From the NCBI RefSeq assembly GCF_021227995.1, contig NZ_CP089301.1, positions 1 to 64,000 on the forward strand: a stretch of 64,000 nucleotides of DNA, written 5' to 3'. The translations under genes were made by a program, and so were the position numbers. The notes below the pieces were generated by a model that was given only the letters and a program-made list of their open reading frames with translations, did no database searches and was not told where the DNA came from. The DNA is from Novosphingobium kaempferiae (GTDB taxonomy: Bacteria; Pseudomonadota; Alphaproteobacteria; Sphingomonadales; Sphingomonadaceae). Shown here in pieces: positions 17,815 through 27,100 of the stretch. The first letter of the stretch is position 1; each line of letters opens with the position of its first letter.

Positions 17815-19191
17815 ATGACGGCAGCCGAAGCGATCCCCGAACTCGATTTTCCCGAGGAGGCCGCACGAAACGACCGGGCATTCCTCGGGCACCCCAAGGG
17901 CCTCGGCTATCTCGGGCTGGTCGAGGCGTGCGAACGGTTTTCCTACTACTCGATGCAGACGCTGCTGACGCTCTACATGGTCAAGTATCTGCTGGTGCCG
18001 GGTCGTCAGGAAAGCATAATCGGCCTGAACTGGGTGGAAACGCACCTGTTCCCGGGCCTCAGCGGCCAGCCGCTCGCCTCGGAAATCTTCGGCACCTACA
18101 CCGCGCTGGTCTATCTTACGCCGATCCTCGGCGGGGTGCTGGCCGACCTGCTGCTCGGTCGCCGCGCGGCGCTGATCGCGGGTGCGGTCGTCATGTCGCT
18201 CGGTCACTTCCTGATGGCGTTCGAGGGTGCGTTCCTGCTCGCGCTGATCTCGCTCGTCATCGGCGTCGGTTTGTTCAAGGGCAACATCGCCAGCCAGGTG
18301 GGTGAACTCTACAAGCCGGGCGACATCCGCCGTGCCATGGCGTTCCAGATCTTCTACATCTTCATCAACGTCTCGGTGATCGCCGCGCCGCTGGTGTCGG
18401 GCACGCTGGGCGAGAAGGTGGGCTGGCACTGGGGCTTCGGCTGCGCAGGCGTGGTCATGGTGCTGGGCCTGCTGATCTACCTCTACGCGACGCCGTTCCT
18501 GCCCGCAGGCAGCAAGCCGGTGAAATCGTCCGAACCCCGCGCCAAGTTCGAAAAGGGCGACGGGCCGCGCCTTTTGGCGGTACTGGCGCTTGTGCCGATC
18601 ATGGGCGTCTCGCTGCTCACCAACCAGCAGATCTTCAACGCCTATCTCGTCTGGGCGGACCAGCAGTTCCAACTCAGCTTTATGGGCGAGACGCTGCCGA
18701 CAAGCTGGATGATAACCATCGACGCGACGCTCAGCTTCTCGATGCTGGTGGCTGTCGCTGCATTCTGGGCCTTCGTCGGCAAGCGCACCGGCAAGGAGCC
18801 GGACGAACTGGGCAAGATGATCCTCGGCTGTGCGTTCATCGTCGGCGGCGGTGCGTGCCTCTACATGGCCGCAGCCACCCAGGGGATTGCCAAGATCGGC
18901 CTGTTCTGGCCGGTGATGTTCCACCTCGTGAACTCGATCGGCTTCGCGCACCTGCTGCCCGTCAGCCTTGCGCTGTTCACCCGTCTCGCTCCCAAGGCGC
19001 TGAATGCCTCGATCGTGGGCATCTACTATCTGGCGTTCTTCGGGGCGAACCTTGCCGTGGGCAAGATCGGCACACTGTTCGAGACGATGCCGACGACGCA
19101 GTTCTGGCTGCTCCACATGGGCTCGGCGGCCGTGGCGTTGGTCGGCTTCGGTGTGTTCCGCCTGTTCTTTGCCAAACGGTTGATGGCCTAG
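17815..19191 (+). CDS. Proton-dependent oligopeptide transporter (POT/PTR family)
   Basis: A 458-residue inner-membrane MFS protein with about 12 membrane segments. The first helix carries EACERFSYY, the ExxERFxYY proton-coupling motif that defines POT transporters, and the loop after helix 2 has GRRAALI. Members import di- and tripeptides with protons. The N terminus is somewhat acidic (IPELDFPEEAARND). It stands alone, preceded by a possible attenuator region and followed by a half REP element between it and the convergent thioesterase gene. Confidence 0.92.
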   Translation: MTAAEAIPELDFPEEAARNDRAFLGHPKGLGYLGLVEACERFSYYSMQTLLTLYMVKYLLVPGRQESIIGLNWVETHLFPGLSGQPLASEIFGTYTALVYLTPILGGVLADLLLGRRAALIAGAVVMSLGHFLMAFEGAFLLALISLVIGVGLFKGNIASQVGELYKPGDIRRAMAFQIFYIFINVSVIAAPLVSGTLGEKVGWHWGFGCAGVVMVLGLLIYLYATPFLPAGSKPVKSSEPRAKFEKGDGPRLLAVLALVPIMGVSLLTNQQIFNAYLVWADQQFQLSFMGETLPTSWMITIDATLSFSMLVAVAAFWAFVGKRTGKEPDELGKMILGCAFIVGGGACLYMAAATQGIAKIGLFWPVMFHLVNSIGFAHLLPVSLALFTRLAPKALNASIVGIYYLAFFGANLAVGKIGTLFETMPTTQFWLLHMGSAAVALVGFGVFRLFFAKRLMA

Positions 19192-19197
19192 ACAATT

Positions 19198-19226
19198 CGT
19201 CGCCCCGGACTTGATCCGGGATGACG
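19198..19226. repeat. Half REP element, family 2
   Basis: The palindromic arm cgtcgccccggacttgatccgggatgacg lies between convergent genes. It matches the outer arms of the full elements at 26546 and 30057. It may double as a terminator stem. Confidence 0.7.
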
Positions 19227-19232
19227 CACCAA

Positions 19233-20012
19233 TCAGCCGAAGACGGCGACCGACTGCATCCCCGCAATCGCCGGAGCACCTGAAGCGCTCCACTGCATGA
19301 TATGCTCGCTCGCCCCGCCATCGCGAGCGAACTGACTGGTCGAGCGGATCAGCCACCACCCGTCCGCCGTCGGGCTCGCATCCAGCATGTTGACGTGCCA
19401 CTGCATCGACGAGATCGGCACGTTGAATCCGAGCAGCGGCCAGACCGCTACCGGCAGCACATCACCGCACAGCAGGCACTCGACCTCGAGCGAAAGCCCT
19501 CCCCGCTCGCGTGGTCGTACCCACCAGCACAAGTCCGCCTCGCCCAGCGCCGATTTGGGCATGGCGAAGCGCACCTCGAAATGGTTGCGCAGGAAGGCCG
19601 GAGCCTGATCCGTCGGCACCGGCTTCGCCTCGTCGAGCGGGATCACGCCATCCGGCAGCGGATAGTGATCGAGCGACAGCACGCTCTCGATCCTGCGCAT
19701 GAAGACGAAGCTGGCGGTGAACCCCACGCCGCCCTCGCCGGTCAGTTCGGCGGCAACCCACGTCGCGTTGCGCCCTTGCCGGAGCACTTTGGCGCGCGCC
19801 TCGATGCGCCCGGCCAGCGGCCCGATCATCGACAACTGCCCGGAGCGCAGCGGCGGCAGGTCATCGGAAACGCCCTGCGCGACGGCCAGCGCAATGGCCG
19901 AAGTCAACCCGCCATACGCCGTGCGTCCCTGAAGCCAATCCTCGCCGATCTCCAGCGCGAAACCGCCGTCAATCGGCTCCGCCCCCGCCAGCATCTCTCC
20001 CAGCGACAGCAT
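19233..20012 (-). CDS. Acyl-CoA thioesterase family protein (TesB/hot-dog fold)
   Basis: A 259-residue protein with the double hot-dog layout of TesB-like thioesterases: an N-terminal half with QGRTAYGGLTSAIALA and a C-terminal half with DGWWLIRSTSQFARDGGAS, where the aromatic-Gly-Gly turn and the late Asp/Ser/Gln positions line the active site. It probably hydrolyses acyl-CoA; chain length is not predictable. Its ATG shares one base with the stop of the upstream CsaA-like gene (TGATG), and it is the last gene of the leftward propionyl-CoA array. Confidence 0.82.
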   Translation of the reverse strand: MLSLGEMLAGAEPIDGGFALEIGEDWLQGRTAYGGLTSAIALAVAQGVSDDLPPLRSGQLSMIGPLAGRIEARAKVLRQGRNATWVAAELTGEGGVGFTASFVFMRRIESVLSLDHYPLPDGVIPLDEAKPVPTDQAPAFLRNHFEVRFAMPKSALGEADLCWWVRPRERGGLSLEVECLLCGDVLPVAVWPLLGFNVPISSMQWHVNMLDASPTADGWWLIRSTSQFARDGGASEHIMQWSASGAPAIAGMQSVAVFG

Positions 20013-20383
20013 CAGAACAGCCGTGATCCGTCAGGCACCCTCTTGTCGGGCGAGAACAGCGTCACCCTCCCCTCCTCATCCGCGAAGCCAAGCGTCAACA
20101 CTTCGGACAGCGCCTTGCCGATCTGGCGGACGGGAAAGTTCACAACCGCCGCCACCTGCCGCCCGACCAATTCCTCGGGAGAGTAGAGCGCGGCAACCTG
20201 GCCGACGCTCTTCTTTTCACCGATGCCGGGACCAAAATCGATCCGCAGCTTGTAGCTGGGTTTCCGCGCTCCCTCGTAGACTTCCGCGCCGACGATGGTG
20301 CCGATGCGGATGTCCACCTTGAGGAAGTCGTCGAAGCCTATGGTTTCGCCCGGAGGCGCGGCAGGGTCGTGGTCGAGATGCAT
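20012..20383 (-). CDS. CsaA-like tRNA-binding-domain protein
   Basis: A 123-residue protein made of one OB-fold tRNA-binding domain, as in Bacillus CsaA and the C-terminal domain of some methionyl-tRNA synthetases. Typical features are FLKVDIRIGTIV at the start, an Ala-Arg-Lys-Pro stretch, YKLRIDFG, and the closing segment VVNFPVRQIG. CsaA has reported export-chaperone and tRNA-binding activity; the role here is unclear. The ATG at 20383 lies one base after the pccA stop, and its stop overlaps the thioesterase start, so the three genes are tightly coupled. Confidence 0.88.
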   Translation of the reverse strand: MHLDHDPAAPPGETIGFDDFLKVDIRIGTIVGAEVYEGARKPSYKLRIDFGPGIGEKKSVGQVAALYSPEELVGRQVAAVVNFPVRQIGKALSEVLTLGFADEEGRVTLFSPDKRVPDGSRLF

Positions 20384-20384
20384 A

Positions 20385-22406
20385 TCACTCCATCTCGAGG
20401 ATGATCGCGTCCACCGCAAGGCTTTCGCCTGCCTTGGCGTTGACGGACTTCACCACGCCCGACTTCTCGGCGCGCAGGATGTTCTCCATCTTCATGGCTT
20501 CGACCACCGCGAGCGGCTGACCGGCCTCGACCTTGTCGCCTTCGCCCACGTTGAGCGAGACGAGCAGGCCCGGCATCGGGCAGATGAGGTACTTCGAGAG
20601 GTCCGGCGGGATCTTCTCGATCATGTGCTGCGTGTAACCGGCGATATGTGCGGGCAGGCAGTCGACCTTGTGGATCGCGCCGCGCGTGGTCATGCGGAAG
20701 CCGGTGCGGGTGACATCCAGCTTGAGCGTCAGATCCTCGCCATCGACCTCGGCGTCCACGAAGCGGTCGCCCGGGGTGTATTCGAGTTCGAGTTCGACTT
20801 CCTCGCCATTGACCGTCAGCAGGTCTTCATCGAGCTCCACCGCGAAGGTGCTACCATCGATGGTCACGGCCCATTCGCCCGGAGGATCGAGCGGGCCGCC
20901 AAGCTGGCCTTCGACCCGGCGCGAACGGTCGGCGCGCGCGGTGGCGACGAAGGCGGCGACGGCGGCAAGCTGCACCTTGAGTTCGTCCGACGCGGGCGCA
21001 CCGTGGAAGCCCTCGGGATATTCCTCTGCGATGAAGCCGGTGGTCAGCTCGCCCGAGCGAAAGCGCGGGTGCTGCATGATGGCCGAGACGAAATCGATGT
21101 TGTGGCCAAGGCCCTCGATCTCGAACGCGTCGAGCGCGGCGATCTGCTTGTCCGCCGCCTCGTCGCGCGTCTCGCCCCAGGTGATGAGCTTGGCGATCAT
21201 CGGGTCGTAAAACATCGAGACTTCGCCGCCTTCGTAGACGCCATCGTCCACGCGGATGCCGTCAATGCCGCGGCGGCCGTTTTCGGCACCGTCATCCGTC
21301 CAGCCTTCGACCGGCGGATTGTAGCGCACGAGGCGGCCCGTCGAGGGCAGGAAGCCGCGATAGGGATCTTCGGCGTAAACGCGGTTTTCGATGGCCCAAC
21401 CGTCGATCTTCACGTCGTCCTGCGTCATCTCCAGCTTCTCGCCCGCCGCGACACGGATCATCTGTTCGACGAGGTCGACGCCGGTGATCGCTTCGGTGAC
21501 GGGGTGCTCCACCTGCAGGCGGGTGTTCATTTCGAGGAAGTAGAAGCTCTCGCCCGTCGGGTCCGCGCCCGAGACGATCAGTTCCACCGTGCCCGCCGAA
21601 TAATAACCCACCGCGCGCGACAGGGCGACGCACTGCTCGCCCATGGCCTTGCGCATTGCGGGCGTGACGAAGGGCGACGGCGCTTCCTCGACCACCTTCT
21701 GGTGGCGGCGCTGGATCGAGCATTCGCGCTCGTTCAGGTAGAGGATGTTGCCGTGCTTGTCGCCGAGGATCTGGATCTCGATGTGGCGCGGATTGAGGAT
21801 GAACTTCTCGATGAAGACGCGGTCGTCACCGAAGGAGTTGAGGCCCTCGCGCTTCACGCTCTCGAAGCCCTCGCGCACGTCCTGCTCGGTGTAGGCGAGG
21901 CGCATGCCCTTGCCGCCGCCACCCGCCGATGCCTTCATCATCACCGGGTAGCCGATCTCGTTCGAGATGCGGACGGCATGCTCGGTGTCCTCGATCTCGC
22001 CCACGAAGCCGGGGACGACGTTGACGCCCGCTTCCTTGGCCAGCTTCTTGGATTCGATCTTGTCGCCCATCGCCGCGATCGCGCCGACGGGAGGGCCGAT
22101 GAACTCGATGCCCTCTGCGGCCAGCGCCTCTGCGAACGAGGTGCGCTCGGACAGGAAGCCGTAGCCCGGGTGGACCGCTTCGGCGCCGGTCTGCTTGCAG
22201 GCAGCGATGATCTTGTCGGCGATCAGGTAGGATTGCGCCGCAGATGCCGGGCCGATGTGGACGGCCTCATCGGCCATCTGCACGAACGGCGCGCGGGCAT
22301 CGGCATCGGAATAGACGGCAACGGTCTGGATGCCCATGCGGCGCGCCGTCTTGATGACGCGGCAGGCGATCTCGCCCCGGTTTGCGATCAGGATTTTTTT
22401 GAACAT
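20385..22406 (-). CDS. pccA: Propionyl-CoA carboxylase alpha subunit (biotin carboxylase and BCCP domains)
   Basis: Carboxylates its own biotin with ATP and bicarbonate, for transfer by PccB to propionyl-CoA. The 673-residue protein has the biotin carboxylase domain (N terminus [16 protein letters not shown], the ATP-grasp Gly loop ASAGGGGKGM, then EMNTRLQVEHP), a linker domain typical of PCC/MCC alpha subunits, and a C-terminal biotinyl domain with EAMKMEN, whose Lys takes biotin. I chose the ATG at 22406 (GAGGTGAC just upstream) over one 18 bp earlier. Its 5' end overlaps the upstream esterase gene by 19 bp. PccB is encoded about 6 kb upstream in the same array. Confidence 0.95.
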   Translation of the reverse strand: MFKKILIANRGEIACRVIKTARRMGIQTVAVYSDADARAPFVQMADEAVHIGPASAAQSYLIADKIIAACKQTGAEAVHPGYGFLSERTSFAEALAAEGIEFIGPPVGAIAAMGDKIESKKLAKEAGVNVVPGFVGEIEDTEHAVRISNEIGYPVMMKASAGGGGKGMRLAYTEQDVREGFESVKREGLNSFGDDRVFIEKFILNPRHIEIQILGDKHGNILYLNERECSIQRRHQKVVEEAPSPFVTPAMRKAMGEQCVALSRAVGYYSAGTVELIVSGADPTGESFYFLEMNTRLQVEHPVTEAITGVDLVEQMIRVAAGEKLEMTQDDVKIDGWAIENRVYAEDPYRGFLPSTGRLVRYNPPVEGWTDDGAENGRRGIDGIRVDDGVYEGGEVSMFYDPMIAKLITWGETRDEAADKQIAALDAFEIEGLGHNIDFVSAIMQHPRFRSGELTTGFIAEEYPEGFHGAPASDELKVQLAAVAAFVATARADRSRRVEGQLGGPLDPPGEWAVTIDGSTFAVELDEDLLTVNGEEVELELEYTPGDRFVDAEVDGEDLTLKLDVTRTGFRMTTRGAIHKVDCLPAHIAGYTQHMIEKIPPDLSKYLICPMPGLLVSLNVGEGDKVEAGQPLAVVEAMKMENILRAEKSGVVKSVNAKAGESLAVDAIILEME

Positions 22407-23245
22407 GTCACCTCGAAGCCCCATTCAGGGTCATGCTTGTTGTCAGTCGGAAAAAGGAACTGCAGCGCCTGCGGCGAAACGACGTGGTACGCCGTCGCGT
22501 GAGTCAGGTCTTCGCGCGGCGAGAGGCAGACCAGCGAGCCGCCCGAACTGGCCACGCGCTGTGCGGCTATGGCGGTATCCGGCCCCTCATTGGAGTAGGT
22601 CAGATATAGCTCAGCCGTCCCGCGGTTCGCCGCGAGCAGACCCGCAGCGGCATTCGCAAGCGCCGCGTCATCCCACCACAAGCTCGCGTCAATGGCGGCA
22701 TAGCGGTGGAACAGGCCGGGCTCGCGCAGCCACGTCTCGACGATGAACAGCCCCGCCAGCGATTCCCCGATCACGCCGTCATCGCCGTTGGTGCGATAGT
22801 CGGCTTCGACGAGCGGCTTGACCTTCTCGCGCAGGAAAGCGCGGAACCGTGCGGACTGTCCGGCGGTCGGGTACTGCTTGTGCTGCGCGGCGTTGCCCGC
22901 GCTGCCGATCAGTTCGGCGCGGCGGTCCTTGCTCTCGATCCCGACGACGATGACCGGCAGCGAGCGCCCCCAGATCGCGTTGAGTGCGCTTGTCCCCGCG
23001 ATGTGAAGGAAGTCCTGGGAAAGACCGCCGTCGATCAGATAGAGCACCGGATAGTGCTCGGTCCCGGCCGCATAGCCTTCGGGCAGGTAGACGTTGACCT
23101 GACGCAGATCGTCGTCGGCAAAGGCAACGAGGTGTGTTTGTCCGATCGTGATCGGAGTGGGCGCAGGCGCTGCGGCAATCGCAGCGCCCGGCACGGAAAG
23201 GAGGCAGGACAACGCCAGCAGCATTGATCCCGCCCGGTCGATCAC
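22388..23245 (-). CDS. Secreted alpha/beta-hydrolase, esterase-D/IroE-like
   Basis: A 285-residue protein with a signal peptide ([17 protein letters not shown]). The catalytic domain shows [18 protein letters not shown] and the nucleophile elbow GESLAG (Ser162), typical of the putative-esterase family that includes IroE/Fes siderophore esterases and S-formylglutathione hydrolase relatives. The substrate is unknown. The start is GTG, overlapping the bioB stop (GTGA); an ATG 21 bp further in, directly at the signal peptide, is an alternative. It overlaps pccA by 19 bp at its 3' end and is thus embedded between two biotin-related genes, without an obvious functional link. Confidence 0.8.
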   Translation of the reverse strand: MIDRAGSMLLALSCLLSVPGAAIAAAPAPTPITIGQTHLVAFADDDLRQVNVYLPEGYAAGTEHYPVLYLIDGGLSQDFLHIAGTSALNAIWGRSLPVIVVGIESKDRRAELIGSAGNAAQHKQYPTAGQSARFRAFLREKVKPLVEADYRTNGDDGVIGESLAGLFIVETWLREPGLFHRYAAIDASLWWDDAALANAAAGLLAANRGTAELYLTYSNEGPDTAIAAQRVASSGGSLVCLSPREDLTHATAYHVVSPQALQFLFPTDNKHDPEWGFEVTCSKKS

Positions 23246-24294
23246 TCGGCAGCCTCCAGCTTCGCGCAGCCCTTTGGCATCCGCTGGGCTTCAACCTGCG
23301 CCGGGGTCAGTTCGATGGCCATGGGCTTGATGCCGAGGCGCGCGAACATCGCCAGGTCGTTGTCGTCGCCCGCGTTGGGCGCGGTCAGCAGCTTGTCGCC
23401 GGTGAAGATCGAGTTGGCGCCGGCCATGAAGCACATCGCCTGCGTCATCTCCGACATGGACTCGCGCCCCGCAGACAGGCGTACCATCGAGAGCGGCATG
23501 GTGATGCGCGCCACCGCGACGGTACGCACGAACTCAACGTCGTCGATCTTGGCGAGCGGAGTGTCGGCCAGCATGTCGCCCAGCACCGTGCCCTTCACCG
23601 GCACCAGCGCGTTGACCGGGACCGACTGCGGGTGATCCGGCAGCGTCGCCAGCGTGTGGACGAAGCCTACGCGGTCGGCGCGCGTCTCGCCCATGCCGAC
23701 GATGCCGCCCGAGCACACGTTGATGCCCGCCATGCGCACGTTCGACAGCGTGTCGAGGCGATCCTCCATCGTGCGCGTGGTGATGACCTGATCGTACCGT
23801 TCGGGCGAGGTGTCGATGTTGTGGTTGTAGTAGTCGAGGCCCGCATCGCTCAGCATGTCGGCCTGTTCGGGCGTCAGCATGCCCAGCGTCATGCAGGTTT
23901 CCATGCCCATGGCGCGCACGCCCTTCACCATCTCGATGATGGCGGGCATGTCGCGGTCCTTGGGGTTGCGCCAGGCGGCCCCCATGCAGAAGCGGGTCGA
24001 ACCCTGATCCGCCGCCTGCGCCGCGCGCTGGAGAACCTGCTGGACCTCCATCAGCTTGGTCGCTTTGACGCCGCTGTTGGCCGAAACCGACTGCGAGCAG
24101 TAGCCGCAATCCTCCACGCACCCGCCGGTCTTGATCGAGAGCAGCGTGGAAAGCTGCACCTCGTTCGCCGGATGGCTGGCGCGGTGAACCTCGGCGGCGC
24201 GGAAGACCAGCTCGGTGAACGGCAGGTCGAACAGCGCCGCGATTTCCTCGCGGGTCCAGTCGTTACGGGGGGTGATGGAGGGGGTATCGGTCAT
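23242..24294 (-). CDS. bioB: Biotin synthase
   Basis: Radical SAM enzyme that inserts sulfur into dethiobiotin, the last step of biotin synthesis. The 350-residue protein has the CxxxCxxC motif [13 protein letters not shown] (C59, C63, C66) for the 4Fe-4S cluster, and conserved segments [10 protein letters not shown] and YYNHNIDTS. The ATG at 24294 has AAGGA 6 nt upstream; the ATG two codons earlier abuts the ribosome binding site. No other bio gene is nearby. It lies between scpA and the two-subunit carboxylase gene pccA, which suggests that biotin supply is co-expressed with the biotin enzyme. Confidence 0.96.
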   Translation of the reverse strand: MTDTPSITPRNDWTREEIAALFDLPFTELVFRAAEVHRASHPANEVQLSTLLSIKTGGCVEDCGYCSQSVSANSGVKATKLMEVQQVLQRAAQAADQGSTRFCMGAAWRNPKDRDMPAIIEMVKGVRAMGMETCMTLGMLTPEQADMLSDAGLDYYNHNIDTSPERYDQVITTRTMEDRLDTLSNVRMAGINVCSGGIVGMGETRADRVGFVHTLATLPDHPQSVPVNALVPVKGTVLGDMLADTPLAKIDDVEFVRTVAVARITMPLSMVRLSAGRESMSEMTQAMCFMAGANSIFTGDKLLTAPNAGDDNDLAMFARLGIKPMAIELTPAQVEAQRMPKGCAKLEAAE

Positions 24295-24377
24295 GATCAT
24301 TCCTTAGCTGGACCCGTCGGGGCTTGGGGCCAAACCCACGCCATAGGCGCTGGCGCGACCCTGATCCAGCACAAGCC

Positions 24378-26528
24378 TTACTCTGCGGCCTGCAACTCGG
24401 AACCGAGCGGCGGCATGTTGTGGCCGAGCAGCTTGAGCACGTCGGCGGCGCATTCCACCACGTTCGAGCCGGGGCCGTAGATGCCCTGAACGCCCGCATT
24501 GCGCAGGTATTCGTAGTCCTGCGGCGGGATCACGCCGCCCGCGATGACCTTGATGTCGCTGCGACCCGCATCGCGAAGCTGCTGGATCAGTTCGGGGATC
24601 AGCGTCTTGTGTCCCGCTGCGAGACTGGAGGCACCGACGACGTCGACCCCGTTGTCCAGCGCCAGCACCACGGTTTCCTCGGGCGTCTGGAACAGCGGGC
24701 CGGAGACGACCTCGAAGCCCATGTCCCCGAACGCGGAGGCGATCACGTTCGCGCCGCGATCGTGGCCGTCCTGCCCCATCTTGGCGACGAGCAGCTTGGG
24801 CTTGCGGCCAAGGCGGCGTTCGACTGCCTGAACCCCGTCGAGCACCTGCTGCCAGCGGCTGTCGCCCTCGTAAGGTGCGGAATAGACACCCTTCACCGGG
24901 GTCGGCTGGGTGCCGTAGCGCTCGAAGCTCTCTTCCATGGCGGAGGAGATCTCGCCCAGCGTCGCGCGGGCGCGGGCGCATTCGACGGCGAGTGCGAGCA
25001 GGTTGTTCTCGATGCTGGCGGGCGCGGCGGCACCGTCGCGCAGGGCCTTGAGGGCGGCCTGACAGGCGGCTTCGTCGCGTTCCGCCTTCATCTTGTTGAT
25101 GCGGGCGATCTGCGATTCGCGGACCTTGGCGTTATCGACCTCCAGCGTTTCGAGCAGGTCTTCGTTCGCAAGGCGGTACTTGTTGACGCCGACGATCACG
25201 TCGTCGCCCCGGTCCACGCGGGCCTGACGGGCAGCGGCCGCCGTCTCGATCATCGCCTTGGGCCAGCCGGCGGCGACGGCCTTGGCCATGCCGCCTTCGG
25301 ACTGGACGCGCTCAATGATCTCCCACGCCTGATCGACCAACCGCTGGGTCAGCGCCTCGATGTAATAGGAGCCGCCCAGCGGATCGACCACCTTCGTCAT
25401 CCCGGTCTCTTCCTGGATGATGATCTGGGTGTTGCGGGCGATGCGCGCCGAGAAGTCGGTCGGCAGCGCAATCGCTTCGTCGAGCGCGTTCGTGTGCAGC
25501 GACTGGGTGCCGCCCAGCATCGAGGCCATCGCCTCGATCGTGGTGCGGATCACGTTGTTGTAGGGGTCCTGCTCCTGCAGCGACACGCCCGAAGTCTGGC
25601 AGTGGGTGCGCAGCATCTTGCTACGCTCGTCCTTGGCGCCGAGGTTCGTCATCACGCGGTGCCACAGCACGCGCGCGGCGCGCAGCTTGGCCACTTCCAT
25701 GAAGAAGTTCATGCCGATGGCGAAGAAGAACGACAGGCGGCCCGCGAACTTGTCGATATCGAGGCCCGAGGCCACGCCGTACTTCACGTACTCCGCGCCG
25801 TCGGCGATGGTGAAGGCCAGTTCCTGCACCTGCGTCGCGCCAGCTTCCTGCATGTGGTAGCCGGAAATCGAGATCGAGTTGAACTTGGGCATCTCGCGGC
25901 TGGTGTAGCCGAAGATGTCCGAAATGATCCGCATCGAGGGCTCGGGCGGGTAGATGTAGGTGTTGCGGACCATGAACTCCTTGAGGATGTCGTTCTGGAT
26001 GGTCCCGTCGAGCAGCTTGCGGTCGACGCCCTGCTCTTCACCGGCGACGATGAAGAACGCGAGGATCGGGATCACCGCGCCGTTCATGGTCATCGAGACC
26101 GACATCTGATCGAGCGGAATGCCGTCGAACAGGATCTTCATGTCCTCGACCGAGTCAATCGCAACGCCCGCCTTGCCGACATCGCCGACCACGCGCGGGT
26201 GGTCGCTGTCATAACCACGATGCGTCGCAAGGTCGAAGGCGACCGAGAGGCCCTTCTGACCAGCTGCAAGGTTGCGGCGATAGAAGGCGTTCGATTCCTC
26301 GGCGGTGGAGAAGCCCGCGTACTGGCGGATGGTCCAGGGACGGCCCGCATACATCGAGGCGCGTACGCCGCGCGTGAAGGGCGCGAAGCCCGGAAGGCCC
26401 GGATCGACGGTCACGTCCTCGGCGGTGTAGAGCGGCTTGACCGCGATACCCTCGGGCGTGTCCCAAGTCAGATCCTTGCCCTTGACCTCCTTGGTCGCCG
26501 CTGCCTGCCAGTCGTTGATGTCGGCCAT
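24378..26528 (-). CDS. scpA: Methylmalonyl-CoA mutase (large, B12-binding subunit)
   Basis: Interconverts (R)-methylmalonyl-CoA and succinyl-CoA with adenosylcobalamin. The 716-residue protein has the N-terminal TIM-barrel domain ([18 protein letters not shown], the substrate-binding stretch) and a C-terminal B12-binding domain from about residue 585, with DGHDRG carrying the lower-ligand His and the downstream GGVIPPQDY. The length matches the single-chain homodimeric form. No small subunit and no meaB chaperone gene is adjacent. It is followed after 83 bp by bioB, and preceded by a REP element that separates it from the epimerase gene. Confidence 0.96.
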   Translation of the reverse strand: MADINDWQAAATKEVKGKDLTWDTPEGIAVKPLYTAEDVTVDPGLPGFAPFTRGVRASMYAGRPWTIRQYAGFSTAEESNAFYRRNLAAGQKGLSVAFDLATHRGYDSDHPRVVGDVGKAGVAIDSVEDMKILFDGIPLDQMSVSMTMNGAVIPILAFFIVAGEEQGVDRKLLDGTIQNDILKEFMVRNTYIYPPEPSMRIISDIFGYTSREMPKFNSISISGYHMQEAGATQVQELAFTIADGAEYVKYGVASGLDIDKFAGRLSFFFAIGMNFFMEVAKLRAARVLWHRVMTNLGAKDERSKMLRTHCQTSGVSLQEQDPYNNVIRTTIEAMASMLGGTQSLHTNALDEAIALPTDFSARIARNTQIIIQEETGMTKVVDPLGGSYYIEALTQRLVDQAWEIIERVQSEGGMAKAVAAGWPKAMIETAAAARQARVDRGDDVIVGVNKYRLANEDLLETLEVDNAKVRESQIARINKMKAERDEAACQAALKALRDGAAAPASIENNLLALAVECARARATLGEISSAMEESFERYGTQPTPVKGVYSAPYEGDSRWQQVLDGVQAVERRLGRKPKLLVAKMGQDGHDRGANVIASAFGDMGFEVVSGPLFQTPEETVVLALDNGVDVVGASSLAAGHKTLIPELIQQLRDAGRSDIKVIAGGVIPPQDYEYLRNAGVQGIYGPGSNVVECAADVLKLLGHNMPPLGSELQAAE

Positions 26529-26545
26529 ATCCCAATTCCTTCACT

Positions 26546-26652
26546 CGTCGTCCCGGACTTGATCCGGGACCGCGGGCTGTCTTTAGGCAAGTGCTTCCCG
26601 GCTGGGCTGCGCCTAAAGACAGCCCACGGTCCCGGCCTTCGCCGGGACGACG
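26546..26652. repeat. Full REP element, family 2, between mce and scpA
   Basis: Outer palindromic arms (cgtcgtcccggacttgatcc and the gccttcgccgggacgacg side) enclose a second pair, ggctgtctttagg and cctaaagacagcc. The whole can fold into a long two-tier hairpin. It interrupts the spacing between two genes that belong to the same pathway. Confidence 0.8.
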
Positions 26653-26657
26653 TCAGT

Positions 26658-27095
26658 TCAGTGCGCCTCTTTGGGCGTTTCCATGATCTCGGTGAGCTGG
26701 CCGCCCATGTCCTTGGGATGGACGAAGAAGATCAGCGTCCCGTGCGCACCCATGCGGGGTTCACCCAGCACGCGCTTGCCGAGGCCCTCGAACCACGCCT
26801 TGGCCGCGTGAATGTCCGGCACTTCGTAGCAGATGTGGTGCTGCCCCCCGAGCGGGTTCTTCTCCAGCCACTTGCCTACCGCCGAGTCCGGCGTGGTGGG
26901 CTGGAGCAGTTCGACCTGCGTGCCCGCAGTGCCGTTCTCGCCCGGCGTATTGACGAAGCAGACGCGCACCTGCTGGCTTTCGAGCACGAACGGCTCGGTC
27001 ACGTCCGTCGCGCCCATCACGTCCCGGTAGAACGCGATGGAAGCGTCGAGATCAGGCGTCGCGACGCCGATGTGGTTCATGCGACCGAGCTTCAC
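26658..27095 (-). CDS. mce: Methylmalonyl-CoA epimerase
   Basis: Interconverts (S)- and (R)-methylmalonyl-CoA, linking the carboxylase product to the mutase. A 145-residue vicinal-oxygen-chelate protein with HIGVATPDLDASIAFYRDV, the metal ligands His (first motif), QHHICYEVPD and the closing FVHPKDMGGQLTEIME, which includes the metal Glu. The GTG at 27095 is preferred: GGAG lies 8 nt upstream, within the end of the thiolase gene, and the length then fits the family. It follows the thiolase gene by 5 bp and scpA lies downstream. Confidence 0.94.
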   Translation of the reverse strand: MKLGRMNHIGVATPDLDASIAFYRDVMGATDVTEPFVLESQQVRVCFVNTPGENGTAGTQVELLQPTTPDSAVGKWLEKNPLGGQHHICYEVPDIHAAKAWFEGLGKRVLGEPRMGAHGTLIFFVHPKDMGGQLTEIMETPKEAH

Positions 27096-27100
27096 GTTCG

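Noticed and set aside
20295..22502. Long open frame on the plus strand, opposite pccA (about 735 codons)
   Set aside because: It is antisense to an unambiguous pccA. High GC at third positions of the real gene removes stop codons from the complementary frame. The translation is Arg/His/Asp-rich with no domain.
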